DNA of 64,000 nucleotides from Verrucomicrobiales bacterium (GTDB lineage: Bacteria; Verrucomicrobiota; Verrucomicrobiia; Verrucomicrobiales; DEV007), in contig JARGNG010000025.1 in NCBI GenBank assembly GCA_029213265.1, positions 1 through 64,000 of the forward strand, in the 5' to 3' direction. Made by a program: the position numbers and the translations under genes. The notes under the pieces are model-generated. The model ran no database searches, was not told the origin of the DNA, and saw only the letters and a list, made by a program, of their open reading frames with translations. The first letter of the stretch is position 1. Each line of letters begins with the position of its first letter. Positions 1 to 8,273 of the stretch are shown in pieces.

Positions 1-54
1 GGCTTCGGCTTCGGCTTCGGCTTCGGCTTCGGCTTCGGCTTCGGCTTCGGCTTC
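1..54. repeat. GGCTTC hexanucleotide tandem repeat, at least 9 copies
   Basis: Nine perfect, uninterrupted GGCTTC units begin at the window edge; the array may continue outside. On the minus strand they read GAAGCC and add Glu-Ala pairs to the tail of the RGG-rich protein. Because the unit is a multiple of three, copy-number change would alter tail length without breaking the frame. Confidence 0.9.
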
Positions 55-1089
55 TACCGGTGCAGACTCCCCGGCATTTTCTGCCACGCTCTCGTCCGCA
101 TGGGTTTCCTCTTCCGGGTTGGCAGCATCGGCCTCAGCAGGAGCGTCATCGGTAGCGTCAGCCGTTGGCTCTTCCGGAGCCTCCTCGCTTTCCGTCTTCA
201 GCCGGTAGTGCTTCTTCTTACTAACGCTCTCCTTCCATTTCTCGATAATCTCTTCACCAGTCTCCATCACGATGCGCGCTCTGAAGCGCTCCAAGGGCAT
301 ATTGGAGAACTTTTCCGCGTGCAGCTTCATCACGTTACGTTGGTATTCGTGGTGATTCGGGGGGCCGAGAATCGCACCGCTCATTCCGCAAACGGCGATC
401 TGGGCGAAATTTCCCGAGGGCGCACCGACATCCACTTCTTCCACTTCGTAAAACTGCTCGAGCGCTTTGCTGCTCAGCAAATGAGAGATGGCTTCTTCGC
501 GGGTCAGCCAGACCGAGCCATCGCCCTTGCAGTGAAACAGGGCAGGCCCATCGCCGGAACTCTCAAATCGAATCTGATACCGATCACGACCCTTCAAAAT
601 CATCTTGGCCAGGTCCGCCACCGGAAAGGCCCGCAGAGTCTCCCGGATGTGCTTGCTCAAGCCCTGGATCGCCGCGTCGTTCGGCTCCAATTTTGCGGCA
701 ACACCCTCCACAGGTTTCTCCTCGTGTCGCCGGTCGCCACCACGCCGGTCATCAAACCGACGGTCGCCGCCTCGTCGGTCGCCGCCTCGTCGATCACCGC
801 CACGCCGATCACCACCTCCTCTGCGGTCGCCACCTCCACCGCGAAAATCACGATTCCCGTATCCACCGCCACCTCCACCACCGCCGCGACGGTCACCGCC
901 GCCACCTCGCTGGTCACCTCCACTTCGAGCGCCTCCGCCGCCACGCCGTGGCCCCCGGCCGCCTTCGCGTTTGTCGTCGTATTCCTTGCGGGGTGGTCTC
1001 TTTTTTTCCACAGAATCCGTCTTTTCCTGCGCCCAATCGGGCATCATATCGGAAGCGGAAAATTCTAATGGCTTGTCTTCTTCACTCAT
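1..1089 (-). CDS. RGG-rich protein with Glu-Ala repeat tail, 3' end outside the window
   Basis: The frame reads without a stop from an ATG at 1089 to the window edge (363 codons so far), so the C-terminus is missing. In order it has: a short acidic start (MSEEDKPLEF); a basic low-complexity block at about residues 30-125 built from GGDRR/RGGGG units; a compact, ordinary-looking domain at about 130-300 (LSKHIRETLRAFPVADLAKM, then NHHEYQRNVMKLH); and an acidic tail ending in a run of Glu-Ala pairs coded by the repeat at 1-54. RGG tracts are typical of RNA-binding or condensate-forming proteins, so RNA binding is a reasonable inference, but I do not recognise the central domain. It lies 126 bases downstream of hemL on the same strand. 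The reverse strand shows long proline/arginine-rich frames here, which are shadows of the RGG repeats. Confidence 0.75.
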   Translation of the reverse strand, partial: MSEEDKPLEFSASDMMPDWAQEKTDSVEKKRPPRKEYDDKREGGRGPRRGGGGARSGGDQRGGGGDRRGGGGGGGGYGNRDFRGGGGDRRGGGDRRGGDRRGGDRRGGDRRFDDRRGGDRRHEEKPVEGVAAKLEPNDAAIQGLSKHIRETLRAFPVADLAKMILKGRDRYQIRFESSGDGPALFHCKGDGSVWLTREEAISHLLSSKALEQFYEVEEVDVGAPSGNFAQIAVCGMSGAILGPPNHHEYQRNVMKLHAEKFSNMPLERFRARIVMETGEEIIEKWKESVSKKKHYRLKTESEEAPEEPTADATDDAPAEADAANPEEETHADESVAENAGESAPVEAEAEAEAEAEAEAEAEA

Positions 1090-1215
1090 AGGTGTCGTGG
1101 TTTGCGTTGCCGGATCTTTGATCAAGGCGGCGACTTCGCTGCGATCAGGAAGTTACGATAGGAGTCTATACCGAAGATTCACTTCGCGCAGTCGGGTTTT
1201 TTGTCACAAATCCCT

Positions 1216-2508
1216 TCACGACAAGGCTGCTTTCAGAGCCTTTCGAGTCGCATCGACCGTCTTTTCCATATCGCCTTCGCCGTGGGAAAGTGAGATGAAT
1301 CCCGCTTCATAGGCGGATGGCGCAAAATAGACGCCTTCGTCCAACGCTGCCCAGAAAAACTTCCGGAAGGCATCAAAATCAGTCTTTTTCACATCATCAA
1401 CGTTCAGGATTTCCTCTTCGGAAAAGAAAAGACAGAACATCGATCCGACGCGGTGAAGGGTTAGGTCTCGCCCCATTTCGCGAAGAATCCCCCGCACCCC
1501 ATCCTCGAACTGCTGCCCGATCTGATCGAGACGGTTCCAGCCATCGAGCCGCTCCATTTCCTTGAGCTGTGTGATTCCGGCGACCATCGCTAGTGGATTC
1601 CCCGATAGGGTTCCCGCCTGATAGACCGGGCCGTCAGGAGCGAGATAATCCATGATCTCCGCTTTTCCTCCGAAGGCACCCACCGGCAGCCCTCCGCCAA
1701 TGACCTTTCCCATAGCCGTGAGATCGGGAGTGATTCCCACCAATTCCTGGACGCCACCTTTCGCGAGACGAAAACCGGTCATGACCTCGTCAAAAATTAA
1801 AACAGTCCCGTGCTTTTCGGTGATGTCCCGTAGGAATTGCAGAAATCCCTCTTTCGGGAAAACGAGGCCCGCATTCGCCGGATACGGCTCCAGAATAATC
1901 GCCGCAATTTCATCTCCACACTCCCGGAATGCCTCCTCAACTGCTTCGGGCTGGTTGAAAGGGAGCGTGATCGTGAGTCTCGCCAGATCCTTCGGAACTC
2001 CGGCGCTGTCCGGCGTACCTAAAGTCAGGGCGCCGCTTCCAGCGGCTACGAGCAGAGAATCTACATGCCCATGATAACAGCCTTCAAACTTGATGATTTT
2101 ATCCCGGCCCGTGTAGCCGCGTGCCAGGCGAATCGCCGTCATCGTTGCTTCGGTCCCGCTGTTCACCATACGAACCTTTTCGACCGAAGGCACGTAGTCA
2201 CAAATCATTCGGGCAATCTCGATCTCGTGGCGATTGGGAATCCCGAAGCTGATACCTTCCTTGGCCGCGTGACTGACCGCGTCAATGACAGCAGAAGGAG
2301 CATGTCCCAGAATCGCTGGCCCCCAGGTACCGACATAGTCGATCATTTCATTTCCATCCACATCCCAAATCCGACATCCTCGCGCTCTTTGAACGAAGAA
2401 CGGTTCTCCATCCACACTCTTGAAAGCACGAACGGGAGAATTGACTCCGCCTGGAATGACTTCCTTGGCAGCTCGGAACAATTTGGAGGAAAGATCGCGT
2501 GTAGGCAT
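1216..2508 (-). CDS. hemL: Glutamate-1-semialdehyde 2,1-aminomutase
   Basis: PLP-dependent class-III aminotransferase-fold enzyme that converts glutamate-1-semialdehyde to 5-aminolevulinate in the C5 tetrapyrrole pathway (cytosol). The N-terminus has the family signature IPGGVNSPVRAF. Further on are SGTEATMTAIRLAR (cofactor phosphate region), IFDEVMTGFR (the Asp that contacts the PLP ring) and MGKVIGGGLPVGAFGG, whose Lys (about residue 268 with this start) forms the Schiff base. I chose the ATG at 2508, giving 430 residues, because it matches the usual family length. An in-frame GTG at 2550 has an AGGAAG just upstream and would add 14 residues that do not look conserved. The gene ends 126 bases before the RGG-rich gene and is divergent from the LysR gene at 2674. 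Confidence 0.96.
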   Translation of the reverse strand: MPTRDLSSKLFRAAKEVIPGGVNSPVRAFKSVDGEPFFVQRARGCRIWDVDGNEMIDYVGTWGPAILGHAPSAVIDAVSHAAKEGISFGIPNRHEIEIARMICDYVPSVEKVRMVNSGTEATMTAIRLARGYTGRDKIIKFEGCYHGHVDSLLVAAGSGALTLGTPDSAGVPKDLARLTITLPFNQPEAVEEAFRECGDEIAAIILEPYPANAGLVFPKEGFLQFLRDITEKHGTVLIFDEVMTGFRLAKGGVQELVGITPDLTAMGKVIGGGLPVGAFGGKAEIMDYLAPDGPVYQAGTLSGNPLAMVAGITQLKEMERLDGWNRLDQIGQQFEDGVRGILREMGRDLTLHRVGSMFCLFFSEEEILNVDDVKKTDFDAFRKFFWAALDEGVYFAPSAYEAGFISLSHGEGDMEKTVDATRKALKAALS

Positions 2509-2673
2509 TGGTCGAGCAATCAATCCTTTCCCACACCGTCCGTCAACCACCGCTTCCTGCCGGAATCATTTAGTGAAAATTGAATCCATTTCCCATTTTG
2601 GTATTTACAAGGCCCTTCGAAACACGTTTAGCTATCCCTTCCTTCCCCACGCACAATCCGTCCCGGCTTCTGA

Positions 2674-3600
2674 ATGAACGTCCACCATCTCGAACTGTTC
2701 TTTTACGTTGCCAAATTCGAAGGCATCACAGAAGCCGTCCGCAAAATGCCCTACGGCATTCAGCAGCCGGCGGTCAGTGGTCAAATCTCGAAATTGGAAA
2801 AGCATCTTGGCGTAAAACTGTTTCAAAGGCGCCCCTTTGCGCTAACTCCGGCCGGAGAGGAGCTCTATGATTACGTCTATCCCTTTTTCTCACGATTGGA
2901 TCAAATCTCAGAACGACTCCGCGGTGAGGAAAGCCACCACCTACGTCTCGCCGCCTCCGCAGCTGCCTTGACTCACCATTTGCCGGAAGTTCTACAGGCT
3001 CTGCGGACTGAGTTCCCCACCCTGCGTCTCACATTACGTGAACTGGACAATCCCGATCTGGAAACCGTGTTGCGAAAAATGGAAGCGGATGTGGCTGTCG
3101 CGATCCTGCACCGCAAAGTGGGTCCCGGAATCAAAGCGGTGAAGTTGATCGACATCCCCCTTGCCATTGCCGTACCCGAGTCTTCCGCCATCACGAATTT
3201 TCGGGAACTCACGGCCAAGGCCCCGGGTGGGCAGCTCTTGCATTCCCTGATTTCGCTACCGCGAACCGAACCTGTCTCCCAATTGTTTCAACAGGGTCTC
3301 ACCAAACGGGGGCTCCGCTGGGAACCCTCGATGGAAGTTTGCGAACTGGGTTTGATCCAGAACTATGTCGCCAAAGGATTTGGATTCGGCGTTGCCGTCG
3401 ACATTCCGGGTGCCCCCTGGCCGGAAGGAATTCGGAAGGTGAAACTCCCCAAAGATTTTCCACCGCTGACGATCGGAGCACTCCATACCGGAGACCTGAA
3501 GCAGGTCGCAAAACGGTTCATCGATCTGGCTGCACAACAGGCATCGCTTCTGAAACAGCGGGGAGAGCCTGAAAAGAAAAAGTCGGGAGGAAAGTCCTGA
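2674..3600 (+). CDS. LysR-family transcriptional regulator
   Basis: A 308-residue protein with the standard LysR layout. The N-terminal winged helix-turn-helix is at about residues 2-62 (MNVHHLELFFYVAKFEGITE, then QQPAVSGQISKLEKHLG and LFQRRPFALTPAG). The C-terminal substrate-binding domain starts at about residue 90 (LRLAASAAALTHHLPEVLQA). It is divergent from hemL with a 165-base intergenic space, and LysR regulators often control the gene they face, so hemL is a candidate target; this is inference from position only. The C-terminus ends in a Lys-rich tail (EPEKKKSGGKS). The inducer cannot be guessed. The HAD phosphatase starts 22 bases downstream and may be co-transcribed. Confidence 0.9.
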   Translation: MNVHHLELFFYVAKFEGITEAVRKMPYGIQQPAVSGQISKLEKHLGVKLFQRRPFALTPAGEELYDYVYPFFSRLDQISERLRGEESHHLRLAASAAALTHHLPEVLQALRTEFPTLRLTLRELDNPDLETVLRKMEADVAVAILHRKVGPGIKAVKLIDIPLAIAVPESSAITNFRELTAKAPGGQLLHSLISLPRTEPVSQLFQQGLTKRGLRWEPSMEVCELGLIQNYVAKGFGFGVAVDIPGAPWPEGIRKVKLPKDFPPLTIGALHTGDLKQVAKRFIDLAAQQASLLKQRGEPEKKKSGGKS

Positions 3601-3622
3601 GGCACCTCTCCGTCCAAACTCT

Positions 3623-4291
3623 ATGCCCGAAGCCATTCTATTTGATTTTGACGGCCTGATTCTCGACACGGAAGTTCCGGTCTACGAAGCCTGGCGGGAA
3701 AATTATGAGGCGCATGGCCAGGAGCTCCCTCTGGATATCTACGTTCAATGCGTTGGAAGTGACTTTGCCGACTTCGACCCCAAAACTCATTTGCAATCGA
3801 TGGTGAGTGATTCGATCGACTGGGAGCATTGGGACTCCCGCCGCGAGCAGTCTGCCCGGGAACATACGCATCGACTGCCCCCCTTTCCCGGCGTCGTCGA
3901 TTTACTTAACGAGGCGAATTCCCTCGGGATTCCCTGCGTCGTGGCGTCGAGTTCTCCCCGGAGTTGGGTCGAAAGCCATCTCAATCGGCTGGATCTGCTT
4001 TCTCACTTCGAGACGACAAGATGCCTCGATGATGTCAGGGCTCCGAAACCTGCTCCCGATCTTTTTCTGGCAGCCGCGCAGGCAGTTCAGACGGAACCGC
4101 GAAAGGCCATTGTTCTGGAGGACTCGCTCAACGGGCTCAAAGCAGCCAGGGCAGCGGCAATCGACTGCGTGATTATTCCTAACAAAGTAACATCCTCTCT
4201 TAATTTTGAAGGGGCTGCCGCGGTGTTGGAGACACTGGCGACGGTTACGGTGGCTGACCTCAGAGCGATCAAGGAATCGGCCTCAGGTTGA
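3623..4291 (+). CDS. HAD-superfamily phosphatase, beta-phosphoglucomutase-like
   Basis: A 222-residue subfamily-IA haloacid dehalogenase hydrolase. Motif I is FDFDGLILDTE (nucleophile Asp8, acid/base Asp10); motif II is the Ser in VVASSSPRSW; motif III is the Lys in RAPKPAPDLFL; motif IV is the acidic pair in IVLEDSLNGLKAA. The helical cap between motifs I and II fits small phosphomonoesters or beta-phosphoglucomutase-type substrates, as in YcjU/YniC/GS1-like proteins. Glu12 of the beta-PGM hallmark (DGVxxDTxxxH) is not preserved as such, so a phosphatase is likelier than a mutase. It follows the LysR gene by 22 bases. Substrate unknown. Confidence 0.88.
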   Translation: MPEAILFDFDGLILDTEVPVYEAWRENYEAHGQELPLDIYVQCVGSDFADFDPKTHLQSMVSDSIDWEHWDSRREQSAREHTHRLPPFPGVVDLLNEANSLGIPCVVASSSPRSWVESHLNRLDLLSHFETTRCLDDVRAPKPAPDLFLAAAQAVQTEPRKAIVLEDSLNGLKAARAAAIDCVIIPNKVTSSLNFEGAAAVLETLATVTVADLRAIKESASG

Positions 4292-4500
4292 TTTGCCCCG
4301 GACGAAAGCGAGAGAGTCCGGAAAGGTCCCGTGTTGCTGCGCTCGCCAGAGCGTGGCTTGCCTTGTGCTGCGGGACCACCTTCTTGCGAAGGCGGCTACG
4401 TTCCCTGTCCTGCAGAGAGATAGAGATCCCAAACCGGGTTTTCTGAATCGTGACGGCTGGACATGCGTCGAATGGAAACAACCAGTCTTCCATTGCCGCT

Positions 4501-5511
4501 ATGAAATTGCCTGTTTTTCTCATCTCACTTTTTGCTCTCGTTGCGTTTCCCGCCAGTCAGGGAAATGCACAAGTCCGCTTCATCGGATTTGAATCCGGAG
4601 GAAGTTCCTCGGAAAAGAAAACGAAACATCCCCGGTATCAGGTTCACCCGTCGGCTCCTGCTTTGACGCCGAAGGCCATGCCCAAGTACGCTCCAAAACC
4701 GACTCCCAAGCCATCCAATCCTATCAACTCCAAAAAGATGGTTTCCATCCTTCAGGGAAAAACTTCTGCGGCATCCAATTCCCGCCCCGTTGTAACTGCA
4801 CGAACGACAAAAATCGCTCCGAAAGTGATGCCAAAGGGATATGAAACCTTTCGGATGAAACAGGGACGAGGGCAGGCGCAGGGTTCATCCCCGGATTCAA
4901 AAACAGGGGGTGGATCGAAGACGCTCTACATGAAAGACGGGCGAGACCGTGCCGAAGGATCTTCCGGACCGGTTCACACCACACGTGTCAAAGAGGGCCG
5001 TCCGGCAGCTGGAGGATATGACCCGGCTCCGAAAACCAAGAGCTACGGGGGGGCCTCTTTGATCTCCTCCCATGACTACGGCAGAATCAACCAGGCTCCT
5101 TCCGGCGGCTACCCAGCGGCCCCTCCCGCCGAGCTGAGCTATCGCGTGGACTCCAGCAGCCAGCTTTCCACCAACTCAGTTCGATTTCGGAAAGGAAGCA
5201 CCGACCTTGCCGATGAGACCTCCTACCGATATCTACTCAGTCTTTCCGCCGCCCTTCAGGACTCGTCCCTGAGTGACAGTCGGTTCGTCGTGGAAGGACA
5301 TGCTTCTGCCGATGGCTCGGATTACGCCAACCTGGTCCTTTCGCAGAAACGAGCCAATGCGATCTATGATTTCTTAATCAGTCGCGGAGTCTCCCCTCAA
5401 CGCCTCCTTGCGGTCGGCCATGGCGAGCATCATGCCCTGTTCTCGTCCTACGAGCCGGAGTATCTCCTCGCTCAGGATCGCCAGGTCATCGTCTTTCGAC
5501 TCGCTGACTAG
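4501..5511 (+). CDS. OmpA-family cell-envelope protein
   Basis: A 336-residue exported protein. A signal peptide (MKLPVFLISLFALVAFPASQ, cut near GNA) supports the ATG at 4501 over an upstream in-frame start at 4450. Residues about 25-220 are a low-complexity, Lys/Pro/Ser-rich linker with a loose repeat (FRMKQGRGQAQGSS, LYMKDGRDRAEGSS, TTRVKEGRPAAGG). Residues about 225-336 are an OmpA C-terminal peptidoglycan-binding domain (NSVRFRKGSTDL, VVEGHASADGSDYANLVLSQ, RANAIYDFLISRGV, AVGHGE). The family binds diaminopimelate-containing peptidoglycan and anchors the outer membrane. There is no beta-barrel N-terminus, so it is probably a periplasmic or surface linker protein. Its TAG stop overlaps the TAG stop of the convergent M56 gene in one CTAG. 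Confidence 0.88.
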   Translation: MKLPVFLISLFALVAFPASQGNAQVRFIGFESGGSSSEKKTKHPRYQVHPSAPALTPKAMPKYAPKPTPKPSNPINSKKMVSILQGKTSAASNSRPVVTARTTKIAPKVMPKGYETFRMKQGRGQAQGSSPDSKTGGGSKTLYMKDGRDRAEGSSGPVHTTRVKEGRPAAGGYDPAPKTKSYGGASLISSHDYGRINQAPSGGYPAAPPAELSYRVDSSSQLSTNSVRFRKGSTDLADETSYRYLLSLSAALQDSSLSDSRFVVEGHASADGSDYANLVLSQKRANAIYDFLISRGVSPQRLLAVGHGEHHALFSSYEPEYLLAQDRQVIVFRLAD

Positions 5512-7229
5512 TCCCGTCGCTTGGAAAGCTGCTCGTGCAGCCGGCGTATTTCCTGCTCGAGGTTCCCGACCAGCTCACGAAGTTCGCGTACTTCCCTTTC
5601 GAGATTTTCCGCCCTCCCGGCTCCCTCCCGCGATTCACGACCGCGTTGAATCTCTTCCTCCAACCGTCGTGCCTGATCCCGATAGCGTTCTGCTTCGCCG
5701 GGCAGGCCGGCGCGGTCCAAATTTTCCGCGGCCAGATGCAGGTGATGCAACCGCGCTTCCGGTGCCTGAGCCGGTCGCCCCGACTCAGCGTTCATTCTTT
5801 CACGGTGCTCTGTCATTTCCCGGATTCTCCGTTCAATCGCTTCCGCTTCCTCTTGACGCCCCGCCCGACGGGTGTTTGCGAGGGCGTTGTGCATCTCACG
5901 GAGTTGATGATCCAATGCCTGGCGCTCGTTGGCAGGCTGATTACGGGGAGGCTCCGGGTCTCTCCGCTCGGGCGAAACCACCCTGTCACCGTCTTTTCTC
6001 ACGGAACGTTCGGGATGCCCCCGATCGCCATCTCCTCGCGCCCCTCGCGTATCCGGTGCCTTGCGATTGCCTGCATCCCTGGATTCCGGTTGTCGATCTT
6101 CCCGTCCCACCTCTCGCCCACGCTCCTTAGCTTCAGGGGCACCCCGTTCTCTTCCTTCTTCCCCAGAAGCAGGAAAGCTAAAGAGAATGGCCGTGCAGAA
6201 AATGGAAAAGAGAATGGCTCTCTTTGCGAACGAACAGGTTTGCGGGTTTTGTATCATGATAAGGCGTTGTTTGATTTCTGATTTTTTGGAAAAAATGGAG
6301 GAGACACCGGGCTGCAATGGAACGCACCGCCGGTTCTTTGTTGCCGCCAATCGCTGGACGACTTTCAGCAAGGTGGAAGAATAAATTTGCTTCCCGGGGA
6401 GTAGATTGACCGCAACGCGATCACAGAGTGTTTCGCGGTCCAATCGAAATCTACGGACAAGCAACCAGACGAATGGATTAAACCAGTGAAGGCAGAGGAC
6501 GAGGCAGGCGAACCAGTTCCACCACAGGTCCCCCCTGCGGAGATGGGCCAACTCGTGAAGGAAAATGGCCTGTCTCTCCTCTTTGGAAAATTCCTTCTCA
6601 AAGGACTTCGGGATGAGGAGCATCGGATTCCACATTCCAAAGAGCACGGGTGAGCGGCCGCCGGGAAAGAGGTGGATTCGCACTCGTTCTCTGATTCCCA
6701 AATGAGCGCACACGTCCGCAAGCTGCGCCTCCAATTCCGGGCTCGCTGATTGGGATTGCTTCCGAACACGATTCGCGAACTGGAAGTGTTGATACCCGAT
6801 GCCTCCCAGTAGAAGCAGCACCCCGACCAGCCAGATTTCCGCGAGCGACGGAAGCCGCCACGCAGAGGAGGCTGCCCTGAATTGCGGCTCCGTAAAGTGC
6901 ACTTCTCCCGTGTCGAAATTCATGAGGACAAGGTTCTCAAGCTGTCCAAGTTCTGCTGAAACAGCGGGAGCTTCCACTGGAACCACTTCGCGGGGGGATT
7001 CCCTCACTTCCGAAGCAGCAATCCAAAGCGATGGTAGTTTGACCCCAATTTCCGGCACGACCGGCAGAACCAGTCGAATCAGAATCAACCCGGCAAAAAG
7101 AGTCGCACCCAATGCCGGAATATTCCCCCGAAGCAGACCAACCACGGCCAAAAAGACTGCAATGAGCAGGGCTCCGGCGGCGGAGTTTTGCAGCAGATGC
7201 GCAAAAATCTGATCGAGGGTGGATTCCAT
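5508..7229 (-). CDS. BlaR1/MecR1-like M56 membrane metallopeptidase with coiled-coil C-terminus
   Basis: A 573-residue membrane protein. Predicted membrane segments lie near residues 18-33, 44-60, 133-147, 239-257 and 338-353. The zinc site is HELAH at 225-229, with a downstream Glu in LDRETLCDR at about 266, as in the M56 (BlaR1/MecR1) family. These proteins respond to a signal and lead to removal of a BlaI-type repressor. Here the C-terminal beta-lactam sensor domain is absent; instead, about 200 highly charged residues follow (Arg/Glu/Pro-rich, then helical heptad-like sequence LEREVRELRELVGNLEQEIR), outside the last membrane segment. I chose the ATG at 7229, since sequence upstream is non-conserved and overlaps the EF-hand gene. 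It is the last gene of blaI / EF-hand / M56, 19 bases after the EF-hand stop. The signal sensed is unknown. Confidence 0.88.
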   Translation of the reverse strand: MESTLDQIFAHLLQNSAAGALLIAVFLAVVGLLRGNIPALGATLFAGLILIRLVLPVVPEIGVKLPSLWIAASEVRESPREVVPVEAPAVSAELGQLENLVLMNFDTGEVHFTEPQFRAASSAWRLPSLAEIWLVGVLLLLGGIGYQHFQFANRVRKQSQSASPELEAQLADVCAHLGIRERVRIHLFPGGRSPVLFGMWNPMLLIPKSFEKEFSKEERQAIFLHELAHLRRGDLWWNWFACLVLCLHWFNPFVWLLVRRFRLDRETLCDRVAVNLLPGKQIYSSTLLKVVQRLAATKNRRCVPLQPGVSSIFSKKSEIKQRLIMIQNPQTCSFAKRAILFSIFCTAILFSFPASGEEGRERGAPEAKERGREVGREDRQPESRDAGNRKAPDTRGARGDGDRGHPERSVRKDGDRVVSPERRDPEPPRNQPANERQALDHQLREMHNALANTRRAGRQEEAEAIERRIREMTEHRERMNAESGRPAQAPEARLHHLHLAAENLDRAGLPGEAERYRDQARRLEEEIQRGRESREGAGRAENLEREVRELRELVGNLEQEIRRLHEQLSKRRD

Positions 7230-7248
7230 TCGGAGAAAGGAGGGGGTC

Positions 7249-7713
7249 TTATTCGCGATTCCTGGCACGCTCGTCCTTCCGACCGACCGTGTACCACCAA
7301 ATGAACTCGTCGTAGTTGAGTACGCCGTCCTGATCTTTATCAGCCCGGTCAATGGCTTTACCAACCTCACGACGTCCGCGGGAATTTTGCTTGCCCTCCA
7401 TCATCGCGACAATTTCCTCCTCGGAAACAGACCCGTTTTTGTTTTTGTCATAAGCAACAAAGACCTTTCCCTCTTTCGTGTTCAAGCCCTTCGCGGGAGC
7501 CTTCCCAATGCCTTCCTGCTTTTTACCGCCCTCTCCATCGCGGGGGCCGGCAGGTCGATCTCCCTCCCCGTCGCGGGGCCCCGCTTTCATTTCCGGACTC
7601 TCCGCGACAGGCTTGTCAGTTTTATCATCCGCAAAGGATATCGCGACCGGGGAAAGAAAAAGAAGAGAAAGGGCCAGGCCGAAGCTTCCCGTAGTTTTGC
7701 ATTTTGGATTCAT
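7249..7713 (-). CDS. Secreted EF-hand protein
   Basis: A 154-residue protein with a signal peptide (residues 1-28, SLLFLSPVAISFA), a Gly/Pro/Asp-rich linker (two copies of AGPRDGEG at about 44-62) and two EF-hand loops. Loop 1 is residues 89-100 (DKNKNGSVSEEE) and loop 2 is 125-136 (DKDQDGVLNYDE); both have Asp at position 1, Gly at 6 and Glu at 12, so both should bind calcium. It sits between blaI and the M56 peptidase, 11 bases after the former and 19 before the latter, so all three are probably one transcript. That context suggests the protein supplies or modifies a periplasmic signal read by the M56 protein; this is inference only. Confidence 0.85.
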   Translation of the reverse strand: MNPKCKTTGSFGLALSLLFLSPVAISFADDKTDKPVAESPEMKAGPRDGEGDRPAGPRDGEGGKKQEGIGKAPAKGLNTKEGKVFVAYDKNKNGSVSEEEIVAMMEGKQNSRGRREVGKAIDRADKDQDGVLNYDEFIWWYTVGRKDERARNRE

Positions 7714-7724
7714 GAATTCGTTTT

Positions 7725-8120
7725 CTATTTTGATTTGGGAGAATCTCCGCCGGGGGAGGCAAGGATTTTCCGGAGTTCATCGAGTTCCGCATCGGACAAA
7801 GATTCTCGTTCCACGAAATTGGCGAGAAACGGCGCCAACTCTCCACCGAAGACGCGTCCGAGGAAAGACTGGCTTGCAGCATGCTCGCAGTCCGCCTCGG
7901 GCACTGCGGGGGAATACAGAAATCCGCGTCCCGATTTTCGGTGGGAAAGGGCACCCTTCTGATGCAATCGGCGAACGAGGGTCTGGATCGTTCTCGGCTT
8001 CCAATCGGTATCCTTGGACAGGGAATCGATCACCGTTCCGACGGGGCATTCGCCCAACTCCCAAAACACCCGCATCACGGTCCATTCGGCTTCGGAAATA
8101 CGGGGAATAGGATTCGACAT
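7725..8120 (-). CDS. BlaI/MecI/CopY-family repressor
   Basis: A 131-residue winged-helix repressor. The signature is at about residues 8-70 (ISEAEWTVMRVFWELGECPV, then WKPRTIQTLVRRLHQKGAL), followed by the helical dimerisation tail (LSDAELDELRKIL). BlaI-type proteins bind short dyads as dimers, repress their own operon and are inactivated by proteolysis triggered by an M56 membrane peptidase, which is encoded two genes downstream. I chose the ATG at 8120; earlier in-frame starts (ATG 8150, TTG 8177) would run through the promoter and operators. Two operator-like dyads and a promoter lie just upstream (8132-8177), so autoregulation is likely. Confidence 0.93.
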   Translation of the reverse strand: MSNPIPRISEAEWTVMRVFWELGECPVGTVIDSLSKDTDWKPRTIQTLVRRLHQKGALSHRKSGRGFLYSPAVPEADCEHAASQSFLGRVFGGELAPFLANFVERESLSDAELDELRKILASPGGDSPKSK

Positions 8121-8131
8121 GGTGAGCTTTG

Positions 8132-8177
8132 GATTACGATCGTAAGCCATTATTAGATTACAGACGTAATCCGTCAA
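8132..8177 (-). promoter_or_regulatory. Promoter with two BlaI-type operators
   Basis: Read on the minus strand, a -35 TTGACG (8177-8172) is followed by a perfect 16-base dyad GATTACGTCTGTAATC (8171-8156) and then a -10 TAATAA (8155-8150; AATAAT if the spacer is 17). A second, imperfect dyad GCTTACGATCGTAATC lies at 8147-8132, over the expected transcription start. Dyad centres are 24 bp apart. The half-site TTAC/GTAA resembles the TACA/TGTA half-sites of BlaI/MecI/CopY operators. The first dyad fills the promoter spacer, a position that would block RNA polymerase when bound. Confidence 0.8.
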
Positions 8178-8273
8178 GACTTTTTCTTTTGTCCCTGCGC
8201 CCCTCCCCCGCGAGTGTCAATCTCTCTACCGAATCATCCCAAAACCGCTACTCTCGAATCCTACCACCGCTCT

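Noticed and set aside
605..1312. Plus-strand proline/arginine-rich open frame
   Set aside because: It is the reverse-strand image of the RGG repeats and the start of the minus-strand gene; it also runs into the end of hemL and has no family text.
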